Below, one piece after another: positions 25,852 to 34,166 of a DNA stretch of 64,000 bases (position 1 is its first letter; the number at the start of each line of letters is the position of its first letter). The DNA is taken from the NCBI GenBank assembly GCA_934085565.1, contig CAKOHG010000001.1, forward strand, positions 220,722 through 284,721, written 5' to 3'. The notes under the pieces are model-generated. The model searched no databases. It had not been told where the DNA came from and saw only the letters and a program-made list of their open reading frames with translations. Position numbers and translations under genes: made by a program. This DNA is from an uncultured Bacilli bacterium (GTDB lineage Bacteria > Bacillota_I > Bacilli_A > RF39 > UBA660).

Positions 25852-27015
25852 TTAAGAGCTCGTCATCATTTTAATTTGTCTTTTTTCTTCGTTAATTTTA
25901 TTTTCAATAGCAATTCTTTGAAGCACAAAACACATTAAAATAATATTCATATTATAACTTCCTCCATAACTTAAAAATGGAAGGGGTACTCCGGTTAAAG
26001 GAATTAAAGCGAGTGACCCCGCTAAATTTATGACTAAATGAAGTAAGATATAAATAAATGTTCCATAGCAAATAATAAAATTACGGGTATTATCACAAGA
26101 TTTAGCGATTTTTAAAATGCGATATAAAATTAAAATATAACCAATTAAAACTAAAATACCTACTAAAAGTCCTAATTCTTCTACTAATATAGGAAAAATA
26201 AAATCGGTATGAGCTTCAGGTAAATATAAGTATTTTTGACTAGAATTACCAAGTCCAACACCTAAAAGCCCACCATTATGATAGGCAATAAGGCCATTGC
26301 AAACTTGATAACCTGTATCGTCCATATAACGGCTACAAGGAGCCGCAAACTTAAGACGTGATAACTGAGAAGAATTAAAAATATCAGAACCACTATAAAG
26401 AAGAACAATAGCGAATATAATAGATCCAATACCTATATACTTTATGATATTTACTTTCTTTTTATCCGGAAAAGGCACTTTTAAAAAAGTAAAAAAGACA
26501 ATGCCAGCAATAATAGCTGCTCCTCCAAAATCCGGTTGTTTTGCTACTAAAATAAAAATAAAAAGAGCAATCACAATAGGAATAAAATTATACAAAAATG
26601 TTTTTTTTCTTTTTAAACTTTTTTCATAAAAAACACCCATATATAAAATTAAAGCGGTTTTAGCAAACTCAGTTGGTTGCAAATTAAAGAAACCAAAATC
26701 TATCCAGCTTTGAGCTCCCCCAGCAATCGCACCATAACCAAAAACGTAAAGAAGTAAAGCTACGACAACTACTAAATAAATGGGAGCAAACCATTTATAA
26801 TTGCGTGTAGGATATTTTAAAACGAATAAAAATCCTAAAAAGCAAGAAAACAAGACAAATATTACTTGTCGGATAAAAAAATAATAAGAGGAAACTTGAT
26901 ATCTTAATACTGCCGACACTGATGAGGCACTTAAAATCATCACAATTCCCAAAATCATATAAACTAACATTAGAAAAAAAAGAGGTCTGTCTATTTTTTT
27001 CATTAAGGACTTCAT
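25852..27015 (-). CDS. ftsW: Cell division SEDS protein FtsW
   Basis: 387 residues with about ten membrane segments. SEDS family lipid II polymerase. Seen: YMILGIVMILSASS in the first helix, QPTEFAKTALILYMGVF, AKQPDFGGA (catalytic Asp region), and the loop HNGGLLGVGLGNSSQKYLYLPEAHTDFIF that favours FtsW over RodA, followed by TGVPLPFLSYGGSYN. AAGGTGAT precedes the ATG at 27015. It is a single gene here, with a terminator. Confidence 0.9.
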   Translation of the reverse strand: MKSLMKKIDRPLFFLMLVYMILGIVMILSASSVSAVLRYQVSSYYFFIRQVIFVLFSCFLGFLFVLKYPTRNYKWFAPIYLVVVVALLLYVFGYGAIAGGAQSWIDFGFFNLQPTEFAKTALILYMGVFYEKSLKRKKTFLYNFIPIVIALFIFILVAKQPDFGGAAIIAGIVFFTFLKVPFPDKKKVNIIKYIGIGSIIFAIVLLYSGSDIFNSSQLSRLKFAAPCSRYMDDTGYQVCNGLIAYHNGGLLGVGLGNSSQKYLYLPEAHTDFIFPILVEELGLLVGILVLIGYILILYRILKIAKSCDNTRNFIICYGTFIYILLHLVINLAGSLALIPLTGVPLPFLSYGGSYNMNIILMCFVLQRIAIENKINEEKRQIKMMTSS

Positions 27016-27078
27016 AGTATCACCTTATCATAATCGTATCACAAAAATAAATAGATACAAAGTTATTTTAAAAAATAG

Positions 27079-27106
27079 TTGACATTTATTAAACAAAAAA
27101 TAATAT
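27079..27106 (+). promoter_or_regulatory. Promoter of the YjcZ-like gene
   Basis: TTGACA (27079-27084), 16-base spacer, TAATAT (27101-27106). It lies about 65 bases before the start, leaving a leader in which no structure was recognised. Confidence 0.6.
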
Positions 27107-27169
27107 ACATTTTATATCACTTTTTAAAAAGATGTATAAAATATAGTAGATAGATTAGGAGGTAATACT

Positions 27170-27358
27170 ATGTATTATTATGGTAATAATGGTTACTATG
27201 GTGGTATGGGTGGCGGATATTCTCCATGTTATAGCACAGGATATGCCGGATACACTTCTGGTTATGGTGCAGGCGCCGCTATTTGGATCGTTTTATTCAT
27301 TTTACTTGTTATCATCATAGGAGCTGGCTGGAATTGGAATAACAATTCTAACAACTAA
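27170..27358 (+). CDS. Small Tyr/Gly-rich membrane peptide, YjcZ/SscA-like
   Basis: 62 residues: a Tyr/Gly-rich head (MYYYGNNGYYGGMGGGY) and one C-terminal membrane helix (AAIWIVLFILLVIIIGAGW) with an Asn-rich end. This resembles the YjcZ/SscA small sporulation proteins of Bacilli, which have a Gly/Tyr head and a helix with VLFILLVIIGA. AGGAGG lies 7 nt before the ATG and a promoter and terminator bracket the gene, so it is real despite its size. Role in spores is by analogy only. Confidence 0.8.
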   Translation: MYYYGNNGYYGGMGGGYSPCYSTGYAGYTSGYGAGAAIWIVLFILLVIIIGAGWNWNNNSNN

Positions 27359-27367
27359 AGATAAATA

Positions 27368-27399
27368 AAAAGGTGACTCGTTTTGAGTTACCTTTTTTG
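27368..27399 (+). terminator. Terminator after the YjcZ-like gene
   Basis: AAGGTGACTC, TTTT loop, GAGTTACCTTTTTT. The stem also reaches the stop of the convergent MYG1-family gene. Confidence 0.85.
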
Positions 27400-28299
27400 A
27401 TTCATTGCTAAATTAGCGATTTTTATAGCTCCATCTAAAGTATCACAAGCGGCAATAAAAAGATTTTTATGGCAAAAACGGAAACCTAACACTCCTGTTA
27501 GTTTTTCTAATTCTTCTTGTTCTTTACCTCCCCACTCTTCTTTTAAAGGACACCGAAGTTCAAAACTATTTTTTTCTTTGGGAATCGTATGAATAACGTA
27601 TCCACCTCGGTTAGAAGGAAAAATAGCGAACCAAATATCTTCTGCGTTTTTGCTTTTACTATCTAAAACAGCCTTACTATAAGGAAGATACTCATTTAAT
27701 AAAAGAAGATGGTTACTACTCTTTTCGATTTTCTCTTCTACTATATCTTTAGCTTTTAAATAATCTAAAGTTCTTTTTTCAATTCTATCAAAAATCACTT
27801 TAAAGATTTGATAAGCTTCATAAAAGGCTTCATTATAGCTTTTTTCTTCACACCATGTAGGATTTAAATATTCCACTACTTCTGATAAAGAAGAAACTTT
27901 ATAATCATTAGGATTTGGAAGAAACATCCCATTATCATAAGCGTCAATTTGCATTACAAAATCATGTAAAAAAAGATCATAAGCATAATCAATATCTTTA
28001 ACACCAAGACTTTTTAAGTAATCTTTACCATATTTTTCAAATAATTTTCCAAAAGAACAATATTTTACCTTATTCTCTCTTACTTTAGAGTCAGCTTGAT
28101 GGTGATCAAACTCACCAAAACCAATATCATAAATTATTTTATCTGGATAAAGACTAGCATTGATTTCTTTCGCACGATACAAAGTAATATCTTTAAATAC
28201 TTTTTCTAAAAAGATGGTGGCAAAAACATCATCTGCATGAAATTTACTATCATGCGTTACAAACTTAGCGTCTTTTAAGTTATCACAAATTGTTAACAT
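27388..28299 (-). CDS. MYG1-family (UPF0160) putative metal-dependent hydrolase
   Basis: About 303 residues. The family signature is clear: THDSKFHADDVFATIFL near the N-terminus, YDIGFGEFDHHQADSKV, an internal VMQIDAYDNG, and near the end GVLGFRFCHKNLFIAACDTLDGA. These His/Asp clusters match DHH-type phosphoesterases; the eukaryotic member MYG1 is described as an exonuclease. The ATG at 28299 follows AAAGAGG; the longer frame up to 28479 runs through its own promoter and past the def start. The bacterial role is not established. Confidence 0.82.
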   Translation of the reverse strand: MLTICDNLKDAKFVTHDSKFHADDVFATIFLEKVFKDITLYRAKEINASLYPDKIIYDIGFGEFDHHQADSKVRENKVKYCSFGKLFEKYGKDYLKSLGVKDIDYAYDLFLHDFVMQIDAYDNGMFLPNPNDYKVSSLSEVVEYLNPTWCEEKSYNEAFYEAYQIFKVIFDRIEKRTLDYLKAKDIVEEKIEKSSNHLLLLNEYLPYSKAVLDSKSKNAEDIWFAIFPSNRGGYVIHTIPKEKNSFELRCPLKEEWGGKEQEELEKLTGVLGFRFCHKNLFIAACDTLDGAIKIANLAMNQKR

Positions 28300-28333
28300 A
28301 AAAACCTCTTTTCTATATTTATATACTTTGCTT

Positions 28334-28342
28334 ATTATAACA
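28334..28342 (-). promoter_or_regulatory. Extended -10 of the MYG1-family gene
   Basis: TGTTATAAT on the minus strand, about 35 bases before the ATG at 28299. No strong -35 is seen. Confidence 0.5.
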
Positions 28343-28389
28343 TAGCTAAAAGGTTGCTGACGAAATTTTCTTTTATTTTTAGTTTTTTG

Positions 28390-28398
28390 TGGTACAAT
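28390..28398 (+). promoter_or_regulatory. Extended -10 of def
   Basis: TGGTACAAT on the plus strand, 23 bases before the def ATG, with GGGGTG as ribosome binding site between them. Divergent from the MYG1-family promoter. Confidence 0.5.
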
Positions 28399-28421
28399 AT
28401 TAATGTTTTGGGGTGTTGTAT

Positions 28422-28973
28422 ATGAATTTACCAAAGATACATATTTTAGAAGAATATGATAAAAAATTAAGAATGACAAGTAAGGAAGTTACCTTTCCTT
28501 TAACTAAAGAAGATAAAGATATGATTAATGATATGATAACTTATCTTACTATGAGTCAAATTAAAGAATATGAAGAAAAATATAATTTAAGACCAGGCAT
28601 GGGACTTTCAGCTGTTCAAGTTGGCTCATTAAAAAGAATTTTTGTTATTGTTGAAGAAAAAGATGATCATACTTTCAAAAATTATATTGTTATTAATCCA
28701 AAAATTCTTGCTCACAGTGAAGAAGAAATATTTGTTGGCGAAGGTGAAGGATGTTTATCTATTAATCGTCCCGTAGAAGGAATCGTTCCTAGATTTGCTA
28801 GACTCACTGTAGAAGCTTATGACGTTGAAGGAAACAAATTTCAAATTCGTGTTCGTGAAGACATTGCTATTGCTTTTCAACATGAAATTGATCATTTAAA
28901 TGGCATTTTATTTATAGATAAAATTGATCCTAAAAATCCTTTTAAAAATCGTGACAAAATGCGAGAAATTTAA
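28422..28973 (+). CDS. def: Peptide deformylase
   Basis: About 183 residues. Removes the formyl group from new proteins. All three motifs are present: GMGLSAVQVG (motif 1, the common GxGLAAxQ with S for A), EGCLSI (metal Cys) and QHEIDHLNG (metal His pair and catalytic Glu). The insertion between motifs 1 and 2 is typical of type 2 Gram-positive enzymes. The ATG at 28422 with GGGGTG upstream is preferred to the GTG at 28413. Confidence 0.95.
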   Translation: MNLPKIHILEEYDKKLRMTSKEVTFPLTKEDKDMINDMITYLTMSQIKEYEEKYNLRPGMGLSAVQVGSLKRIFVIVEEKDDHTFKNYIVINPKILAHSEEEIFVGEGEGCLSINRPVEGIVPRFARLTVEAYDVEGNKFQIRVREDIAIAFQHEIDHLNGILFIDKIDPKNPFKNRDKMREI

Positions 28974-29008
28974 AAAACTGAATATCTTTAAAAGACGTTC
29001 AGTTTTTT
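28973..29008. terminator. Bidirectional terminator between def and smc
   Basis: AAAAAACTGAA, loop, TTCAGTTTTTT. A-run and T-run on the two sides allow action on both convergent genes. Confidence 0.8.
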
Positions 29009-29011
29009 ATT

Positions 29012-31960
29012 TTACATATCTTTATTTTCTAAAGTAACACTTACAATTTTAGAAACACCTTGTTCTTGCATCGTTATGCCGTATAAAGTACCAGCATATT
29101 CCATTGTTCTTTTCTTATGAGTAATCAGTAAGAATTCACTTTTATCCTTTTGCTCTTGTAAGTATTTACCGAAAGTATCAACGTTTGCTTCGTCTAAAGC
29201 TGCTTCTACCTCATCTAAAATACAAAATGGTACAGGATAGACATTTAATATTGCAAATAAAAGGGAAATAGCCGTTAAAGTTTTTTCACCACCAGATAAA
29301 AGTTGAATACTATTTAATTTCTTTCCAGGAGGTTCCGCTACTATTTCAATACCGGTTTCTAAAATGTTTTCAGGTTCGGTAAGTCTTAATTCACCACGTC
29401 CACCTTTAAACATTTTTTTAAATACTATAGAAAACTCTTCTGCTATTTTTTGAAACGCTTCTTTTAGACGAGTTTCCATAACGCCATCCATCTCATCAAT
29501 GATTTTATAAAGATCTTCGCAAGATTTTTCCAGATCTTCTTTTTGGGTCATTAAAAATTCATAACGTTCATTTACTCTTTCATATTCACTAATGCTACCG
29601 ACATTGACGTCTCCTAAAGCTCGTATTTCATTTTTGAGACTCTTTACCTTTAGTCTAGCAATATCTTCTTTAATATCAAGTTCATAGTCCATTTTGGCTT
29701 TTTCATAAGTAATGTGATAATCTTCACTTAAAATATTGAGTAAATAATCCATTTTAGTATCTAACTTACCAATTTCAATTTCATGTTTATTAATTTCATT
29801 TTCAATTTTATGAAAATTACTGTTTTTCTCACGATATTTATTTTCTAATTCTGAAATTGAAGAGGAAAGTTCACTCTTCTCTTTTTGCAAATCTGTCAAA
29901 TCACGGGTTATTTTTTCTTTTTCAATTTCAACATTCTTTTTCTTATCTAAAATACTAACAATAGAAGAAGCTACCGTGCCATTTTTTAACATACTTGCAG
30001 AAGAAATATCTTCTTTTAAAGAAGTTAATTTACTTTCATATTCTTCTTTATCTTTATTTTTATTTTTAAGTAGTTCTACTTGATAAAAAATATCTTTTTC
30101 TAATTTAGAAATTTTTTCTTTTCTTTCTTCACTTTCTTGTTGTAGTTCTGCTTTTTTACTTAAAATATTTTTTAATGTAGTTTCATTTTCTTTTAAAGCA
30201 TTTTGAGCATTTACTAAATCTTTCTTTTCAGTTAAAGCAGAAGTTTGTTTTTTGATAGAACCACCGGTTAAAGAACCACCACTATGCATGATCTCACCAT
30301 CTAAAGTAACGACTCTATAACGATAATTTAGGGAAGAAGCAAGATGATTCATAGCTTCGAAATCACGAGCTACTAAAACATTACCTAATTGGTTTGTCAT
30401 AATATTATGATAAAGCTCGTCATAAGAAACTAAGTCACTGGCAACACCTAAAAATCCTGGTGTTTTTTTAGCTATCTCTAAATCTTCTTTACTTATCATA
30501 CGTCCTTTAATAACATTTAAAGGAAAGAAAGTGGCACGACCTAAATGATTATTTTTTAAATAATTAATGGCTTCTTTCGCACAAGCTTCATTATCACAAA
30601 TGATAAAGTTAGAAGAAGCTCCTAAGGCAATATCAATAGCTGTTGTTAATTCTTCTTTAACATTTAAATTTTTACCAATCGTTTTGTGAATACCTCTTAA
30701 ATGAGGGTGATTAATAACATTTTTCACAGCAACAGGTAAAGACATATCTTGTTCAATATTAGCTTCTAATAAATTTATTTTATTTTTCAAAATCAAATTG
30801 TTACGAGAACATTCCTCATACTCATTGTTTAAATGTCTTTCACTTAAAGTTTGTAAAGAATCTTTTTCTTCTAAGTCACTTAAATCTCTTCGAGAGTGGT
30901 TCAAGTTTGTCTCTAATTTAGTAATATCTTCTTGTAAAAGAGAAAGCTCTTTAGAAAGACGGACCTCTTCTTCTTTCAAAGTTAATAAATTTTCATTAAC
31001 TTTTTCTTCACTCACTTCGTACTTTTGTCTTTCTAAAAGTAACGTGTATTCTGAACTTATCTTTGCTAAATTTTCATTAATAGAAATAAGTTCTTTATTC
31101 TTTTTATCGATATCTTCTTCTAAATGCAAAAGTTTTAATTTTAAGCTTTCTGTTTCGTTGTTATCTTTGGTACTCGTTACTTCAAGTATTTCTTTTTCAC
31201 TTTGTAACTCTTCCATTTCTTTAGCTAAAACATTATAAACTTCATGAATTTGATTAATATCATAAGTTGTTAAACTAATTTCTAAGCCTTCTAAATCTTT
31301 TTTGAGTTCTAAATATTTCTTAGCTTTAATACTTTGTTCTTTTAAAGGCTCTACTGATAAAGCCAGTTCATCAGTTACTAAGGTTACTTTTTCTAAATTA
31401 TCTTTAGTTTTTTCTAATTTACGAACACTTTCTGTTTTACGTGTTTTATATTTTAAAACACCTGCCGCGCCTTCTAAGATTACTCTTCTATCATATGGTT
31501 TAGAACTTACGATAGATTCAATACTCCCTTGACTAATGATGTTAAAAGAATCGACACCAACACCACTATCTAAAAATAAGTTAGTGACATCTTTTAAACG
31601 AACTTTGCTATTATTAATATAATATTCATTTTCACCTGTATGATAAAGGACTCTTTTTACTTCCACATCTTGTAAATCCGTGTTCAAAAAATGATCCGTA
31701 TTATCAAATGTTAAAGCCACTTCACATCTTTTTAAAGGACTTCTTGTTTCACTACCAGCAAAAATGACATCACTCATAGCACCCGCACCACGAAGACTTT
31801 TTACAGATTGCTCGCCAAGTACCCATCTAACCGCATCAACAATATTACTTTTGCCAGAGCCATTAGGTCCTACAATAGCTGTTATATTTGTTTTAAGTTC
31901 AATATCTATTTTATCTGCAAAGGATTTAAAACCAAATGCTCGAATACTTTTTAACTTCAT
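29012..31960 (-). CDS. smc: Chromosome segregation ATPase SMC, short-armed
   Basis: 982 residues. Walker A GPNGSGKSNIVDAV near residue 33, two coiled-coil arms, hinge at roughly 410-570 (FLGVASDLVSYDELY, VRFI-like region ending MHSGGSLTGGS), ABC signature QLLSGGEKTLTA and Walker B FCILDEVEAALDEAN near the C-terminus. Typical bacterial SMC is about 1170-1190 residues, so each arm is shorter by very roughly 80-100 residues. No frame break is seen. It lies directly downstream of rnc, as in many Firmicutes. Confidence 0.95.
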   Translation of the reverse strand: MKLKSIRAFGFKSFADKIDIELKTNITAIVGPNGSGKSNIVDAVRWVLGEQSVKSLRGAGAMSDVIFAGSETRSPLKRCEVALTFDNTDHFLNTDLQDVEVKRVLYHTGENEYYINNSKVRLKDVTNLFLDSGVGVDSFNIISQGSIESIVSSKPYDRRVILEGAAGVLKYKTRKTESVRKLEKTKDNLEKVTLVTDELALSVEPLKEQSIKAKKYLELKKDLEGLEISLTTYDINQIHEVYNVLAKEMEELQSEKEILEVTSTKDNNETESLKLKLLHLEEDIDKKNKELISINENLAKISSEYTLLLERQKYEVSEEKVNENLLTLKEEEVRLSKELSLLQEDITKLETNLNHSRRDLSDLEEKDSLQTLSERHLNNEYEECSRNNLILKNKINLLEANIEQDMSLPVAVKNVINHPHLRGIHKTIGKNLNVKEELTTAIDIALGASSNFIICDNEACAKEAINYLKNNHLGRATFFPLNVIKGRMISKEDLEIAKKTPGFLGVASDLVSYDELYHNIMTNQLGNVLVARDFEAMNHLASSLNYRYRVVTLDGEIMHSGGSLTGGSIKKQTSALTEKKDLVNAQNALKENETTLKNILSKKAELQQESEERKEKISKLEKDIFYQVELLKNKNKDKEEYESKLTSLKEDISSASMLKNGTVASSIVSILDKKKNVEIEKEKITRDLTDLQKEKSELSSSISELENKYREKNSNFHKIENEINKHEIEIGKLDTKMDYLLNILSEDYHITYEKAKMDYELDIKEDIARLKVKSLKNEIRALGDVNVGSISEYERVNERYEFLMTQKEDLEKSCEDLYKIIDEMDGVMETRLKEAFQKIAEEFSIVFKKMFKGGRGELRLTEPENILETGIEIVAEPPGKKLNSIQLLSGGEKTLTAISLLFAILNVYPVPFCILDEVEAALDEANVDTFGKYLQEQKDKSEFLLITHKKRTMEYAGTLYGITMQEQGVSKIVSVTLENKDM

Positions 31961-31962
31961 CT

Positions 31963-32619
31963 TTATCTAGCCCTTTTCCGGTAAGCATCACAAGCTGCTT
32001 TTTGTTCGGCTTCTTTTTTACTTTTGCCAATGCCTGTTCCAAAAACAATGCCATCAATAACAACATTGACTTCAAAAGTTTTATCATGAGCTGGTCCTTC
32101 TTCTCTTACAAGTTCATAGCTTAAACTTTCTTTATCGGTCTGAACCATTTCTTGTAAAGCAGATTTATAATCAGATAAAAATATTTCTTTTCTTTCAATA
32201 TAAGGAACAATGATATTTAAAGCATATTCTTTAGCAACTGTAAAGCCACAATCTAAATAAATAGCCCCCAAAACACTTTCAAAAACATCTGCGATAATGG
32301 TATCATTTACATTATCTAATTGCCCATTACCAACTCTAATATATTTATTTAAACCTATTTCTTTGGCATAAGTAGCTAAAGCATGTTCACAAACATAACT
32401 TGCTCTTGTTTTAGTCATATCGCCTTCTCTTAAATCAGTGTTTAAATAAAAATATTCACTTGTAATAAGTTCTAAGACTGCATCTCCTAAAAATTCCAAA
32501 CGTTCATAAGATTCTAAATGGTGTTCGTTGGCATAAGATGTATGTGTAAACGCGGTTTGCATTTGTTCTAAATTTTTTATTTGAATATGATATTTTTCAA
32601 AAAATTCTTCAAAGTTCAT
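31963..32619 (-). CDS. rnc: Ribonuclease III
   Basis: About 218 residues. Processes rRNA and other double-stranded RNA. Catalytic domain with the signature YERLEFLGDAVLELI and the second acidic site DVFESVLGAIYLDCG; C-terminal dsRNA-binding domain with ALQEMVQTDKESLSYELV and KSKKEAEQKAACDAY. The ATG at 32619 is preferred because GGAGG lies 8 nt before it; the ATG at 32625 is only two bases from that site. Upstream partner of smc, with only two bases between them. Confidence 0.95.
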   Translation of the reverse strand: MNFEEFFEKYHIQIKNLEQMQTAFTHTSYANEHHLESYERLEFLGDAVLELITSEYFYLNTDLREGDMTKTRASYVCEHALATYAKEIGLNKYIRVGNGQLDNVNDTIIADVFESVLGAIYLDCGFTVAKEYALNIIVPYIERKEIFLSDYKSALQEMVQTDKESLSYELVREEGPAHDKTFEVNVVIDGIVFGTGIGKSKKEAEQKAACDAYRKRAR

Positions 32620-32661
32620 TTTCATAACCTCCTTTCAAAATTATACACACAGAAAAGTTAT

Positions 32662-32690
32662 TTTACAAGTAAGTTTTTTTGTAGTAAAAT
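32662..32690 (+). promoter_or_regulatory. Promoter of yidD and the lipoprotein gene
   Basis: TTTACA (32662-32667), 17-base spacer, TAAAAT (32685-32690). Predicted transcript start near 32697, almost at the coding start. Confidence 0.7.
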
Positions 32691-32698
32691 GATTTTAG

Positions 32699-32914
32699 GT
32701 GATAGCTACGCAAAAGTTACTTATTTCTTTAATTAATTTTTATCAAACATTACCATTATCATCTCACGCTTATTGTAGATGTATTCCCACTTGTAGTGAG
32801 TATACTAAACAAGCTATTTTGAAGTATGGTTCTTTTAAAGGAATGAAATTAGGACTTAAAAGAATTTTAAAGTGTCGTCCTCATGGTATTTATGGCTATC
32901 AACCACTTGAATAA
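32699..32914 (+). CDS. yidD: Membrane protein insertion efficiency factor YidD
   Basis: About 70 residues. The family pattern is complete: LLISLINFYQTLPLSSHAYCRCIPTCSEYTKQAILKYG, then GLKRILKCRPHGIYGYQPL; the conserved cysteines are present. Aids YidC-dependent insertion. Start is unsettled: the GTG at 32699 sits at the predicted transcript start, while AGGTGA (32697-32702) would place initiation near an ACG at 32708. No in-frame ATG exists at the N-terminus. Followed by a lipoprotein gene in the same direction. Confidence 0.88.
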   Translation: MIATQKLLISLINFYQTLPLSSHAYCRCIPTCSEYTKQAILKYGSFKGMKLGLKRILKCRPHGIYGYQPLE

Positions 32915-32927
32915 AAGGAGGTGGAAA

Positions 32928-33788
32928 ATGAAAAAGTTTTTTTATAGTATCATTTTAGGGTCTTTACTACTTTTAGCTAGTGGCTGCAATAATCTTGAAA
33001 ATGCCAGTATTTATACTACAACTTATCCGATTGAATATTTAGCCACCACGCTTTATAGTGATCACTCCACATCATCTTCTATTTATCCAGATGGGGCTAA
33101 CGTAGATGATTACACTTTAACCGAAAAACAAATTGATAATTTTAGTAAAGGAACACTTTTTATCTATAATGGAACAACAAGTGAAAAACAAATTGCTAAT
33201 ACTTTAGTAAAAAAGAATAAAAATCTTAAAATTATTGATGCTGCCTACGCTTTAAAATATGATTATGGTGTGGAAGAATTATGGCTTAGCCCAAGTAATT
33301 ATTTAATGTTAGCCGCTAATATTAAAGATAGCTTACAAGAACAAATTGATTCTAAATATATTAATGAAGAAATTGAAAATAAATATAAAACATTAGAAGA
33401 AACTTTATCTATTATGGATGCAGAAATTAGATCAATAGCTAAAAATGCAAAAAATAGTAATAATCATATTCTAATAGCTGATTCTAATACTTTCAAATAT
33501 TTAGAAAATTATGGTTTTAAAGTAATTTCTTTAGAAGATTACAGTTTAAATAGTTCTCCATTAGCTTCTTTAAAAAGTAATTTCAAAGCAGGTACTTATA
33601 AATATGTCTTAACTAAAAAAGGTGTAGAAGAATCTGATGTTTTAAAGGATATTAAAAAAGATACTTCTGCAGTATCTATGCCTGTTGATTTTATGAATAC
33701 TCTTTCTGAAGATAGTCGTAAAGCTAATGAAACGTATTTAACCATTATGAAGCAATATATTGCTAATTTAAAAACGATAACAAATTAA
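32928..33788 (+). CDS. ZnuA/AdcA-like lipoprotein with lost metal ligands
   Basis: About 286 residues. Lipoprotein signal with lipobox LASGC (cleavage before C20). The body follows cluster A-I metal-binding proteins of ABC importers: TTYPIEYLATTLY, GTLFIYNG, ELWLSPSNYLMLAANI, NHILIADSNTFKYLENYGFKV. In true ZnuA/PsaA the ligands are in DPHxYEP, a DPHxWLSP-type site and LHDAFxYF. Here these read NVDDYTL, EELWLSP and IADSNTF, so all three His are gone. No ABC transporter genes are beside it. The start has AAAAGGAGG 7 nt upstream. Confidence 0.8.
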   Translation: MKKFFYSIILGSLLLLASGCNNLENASIYTTTYPIEYLATTLYSDHSTSSSIYPDGANVDDYTLTEKQIDNFSKGTLFIYNGTTSEKQIANTLVKKNKNLKIIDAAYALKYDYGVEELWLSPSNYLMLAANIKDSLQEQIDSKYINEEIENKYKTLEETLSIMDAEIRSIAKNAKNSNNHILIADSNTFKYLENYGFKVISLEDYSLNSSPLASLKSNFKAGTYKYVLTKKGVEESDVLKDIKKDTSAVSMPVDFMNTLSEDSRKANETYLTIMKQYIANLKTITN

Positions 33789-33796
33789 AATTTATA

Positions 33797-33820
33797 AGCT
33801 GCTTTAAAGGCAGTTTTTTA
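33797..33820 (+). terminator. Terminator after the lipoprotein gene
   Basis: CTGCTTT/AAAGGCAG stem followed by six T. Confidence 0.6.
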
Positions 33821-33904
33821 TTTTGATTTTTGCCATAAAACCTTATTCACTAATAGAAAATATTATAAAATGCTTTAATTTAGACTTTATTTTTTTAAAA
33901 TATA

Positions 33905-33913
33905 TGATATAAT
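33905..33913 (+). promoter_or_regulatory. Extended -10 of the tRNA pair
   Basis: TGATATAAT ending 20 bases before tRNA-Lys. The -35 is weak. Confidence 0.6.
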
Positions 33914-33933
33914 TTTAATTGCTAGTGATAAAT

Positions 33934-34009
33934 GTCTCCATAGCTCAGTTGGTAGAGCAACTGACTCTTAATCAGTGGGTCCACGGTTCGAGCCCGTGTG
34001 GGGACACCA
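33934..34009 (+). tRNA. tRNA-Lys (anticodon CTT)
   Basis: 76 bases with encoded CCA. Acceptor arms GTCTCCA and TGGGGAC pair (with U-A and G-U); the anticodon stem ACTGA/TCAGT encloses loop CTCTTAA with anticodon CTT; the T-loop reads GGTTCGAGCC. Confidence 0.95.
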
Positions 34010-34023
34010 TATATTGTTATATA

Positions 34024-34046
34024 AAAGCCTTTAAAGAGGCTTTTTA
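34024..34046 (+). terminator. Hairpin between the two tRNAs
   Basis: AAAGCCT, TTAAAG, AGGCTTTTT. It may end the tRNA-Lys transcript or act as a processing or attenuation site before tRNA-Gln. Confidence 0.6.
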
Positions 34047-34052
34047 AATTAT

Positions 34053-34128
34053 TACCCTGTCGCCAAGTGGTAAGGCAATGGGCTCTGACCCCATCATTTC
34101 GCCGGTTCGAATCCAGCCAGGGTAGCCA
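34053..34128 (+). tRNA. tRNA-Gln (anticodon CTG)
   Basis: 76 bases with encoded CCA. Starts U1 paired to A72 (TACCCTG with CAGGGTA), G73, as usual for tRNA-Gln; the anticodon stem ATGGG/CCCAT encloses loop CTCTGAC with anticodon CTG. Confidence 0.93.
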
Positions 34129-34130
34129 AT

Positions 34131-34166
34131 AAAAAAATAAGTCTTGCAAAATCGCAAGACTTTTTC
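34131..34166. terminator. Bidirectional terminator between tRNA-Gln and rsgA
   Basis: AAGTCTTGC, AAAATC, GCAAGACTTTTT, with an A-run on the left side serving the minus-strand rsgA operon. Confidence 0.85.

Noticed and set aside
33922..34149. Minus-strand open frame of 75 codons
   Set aside because: It runs antisense through two tRNA genes and their terminators and has no ribosome binding site.
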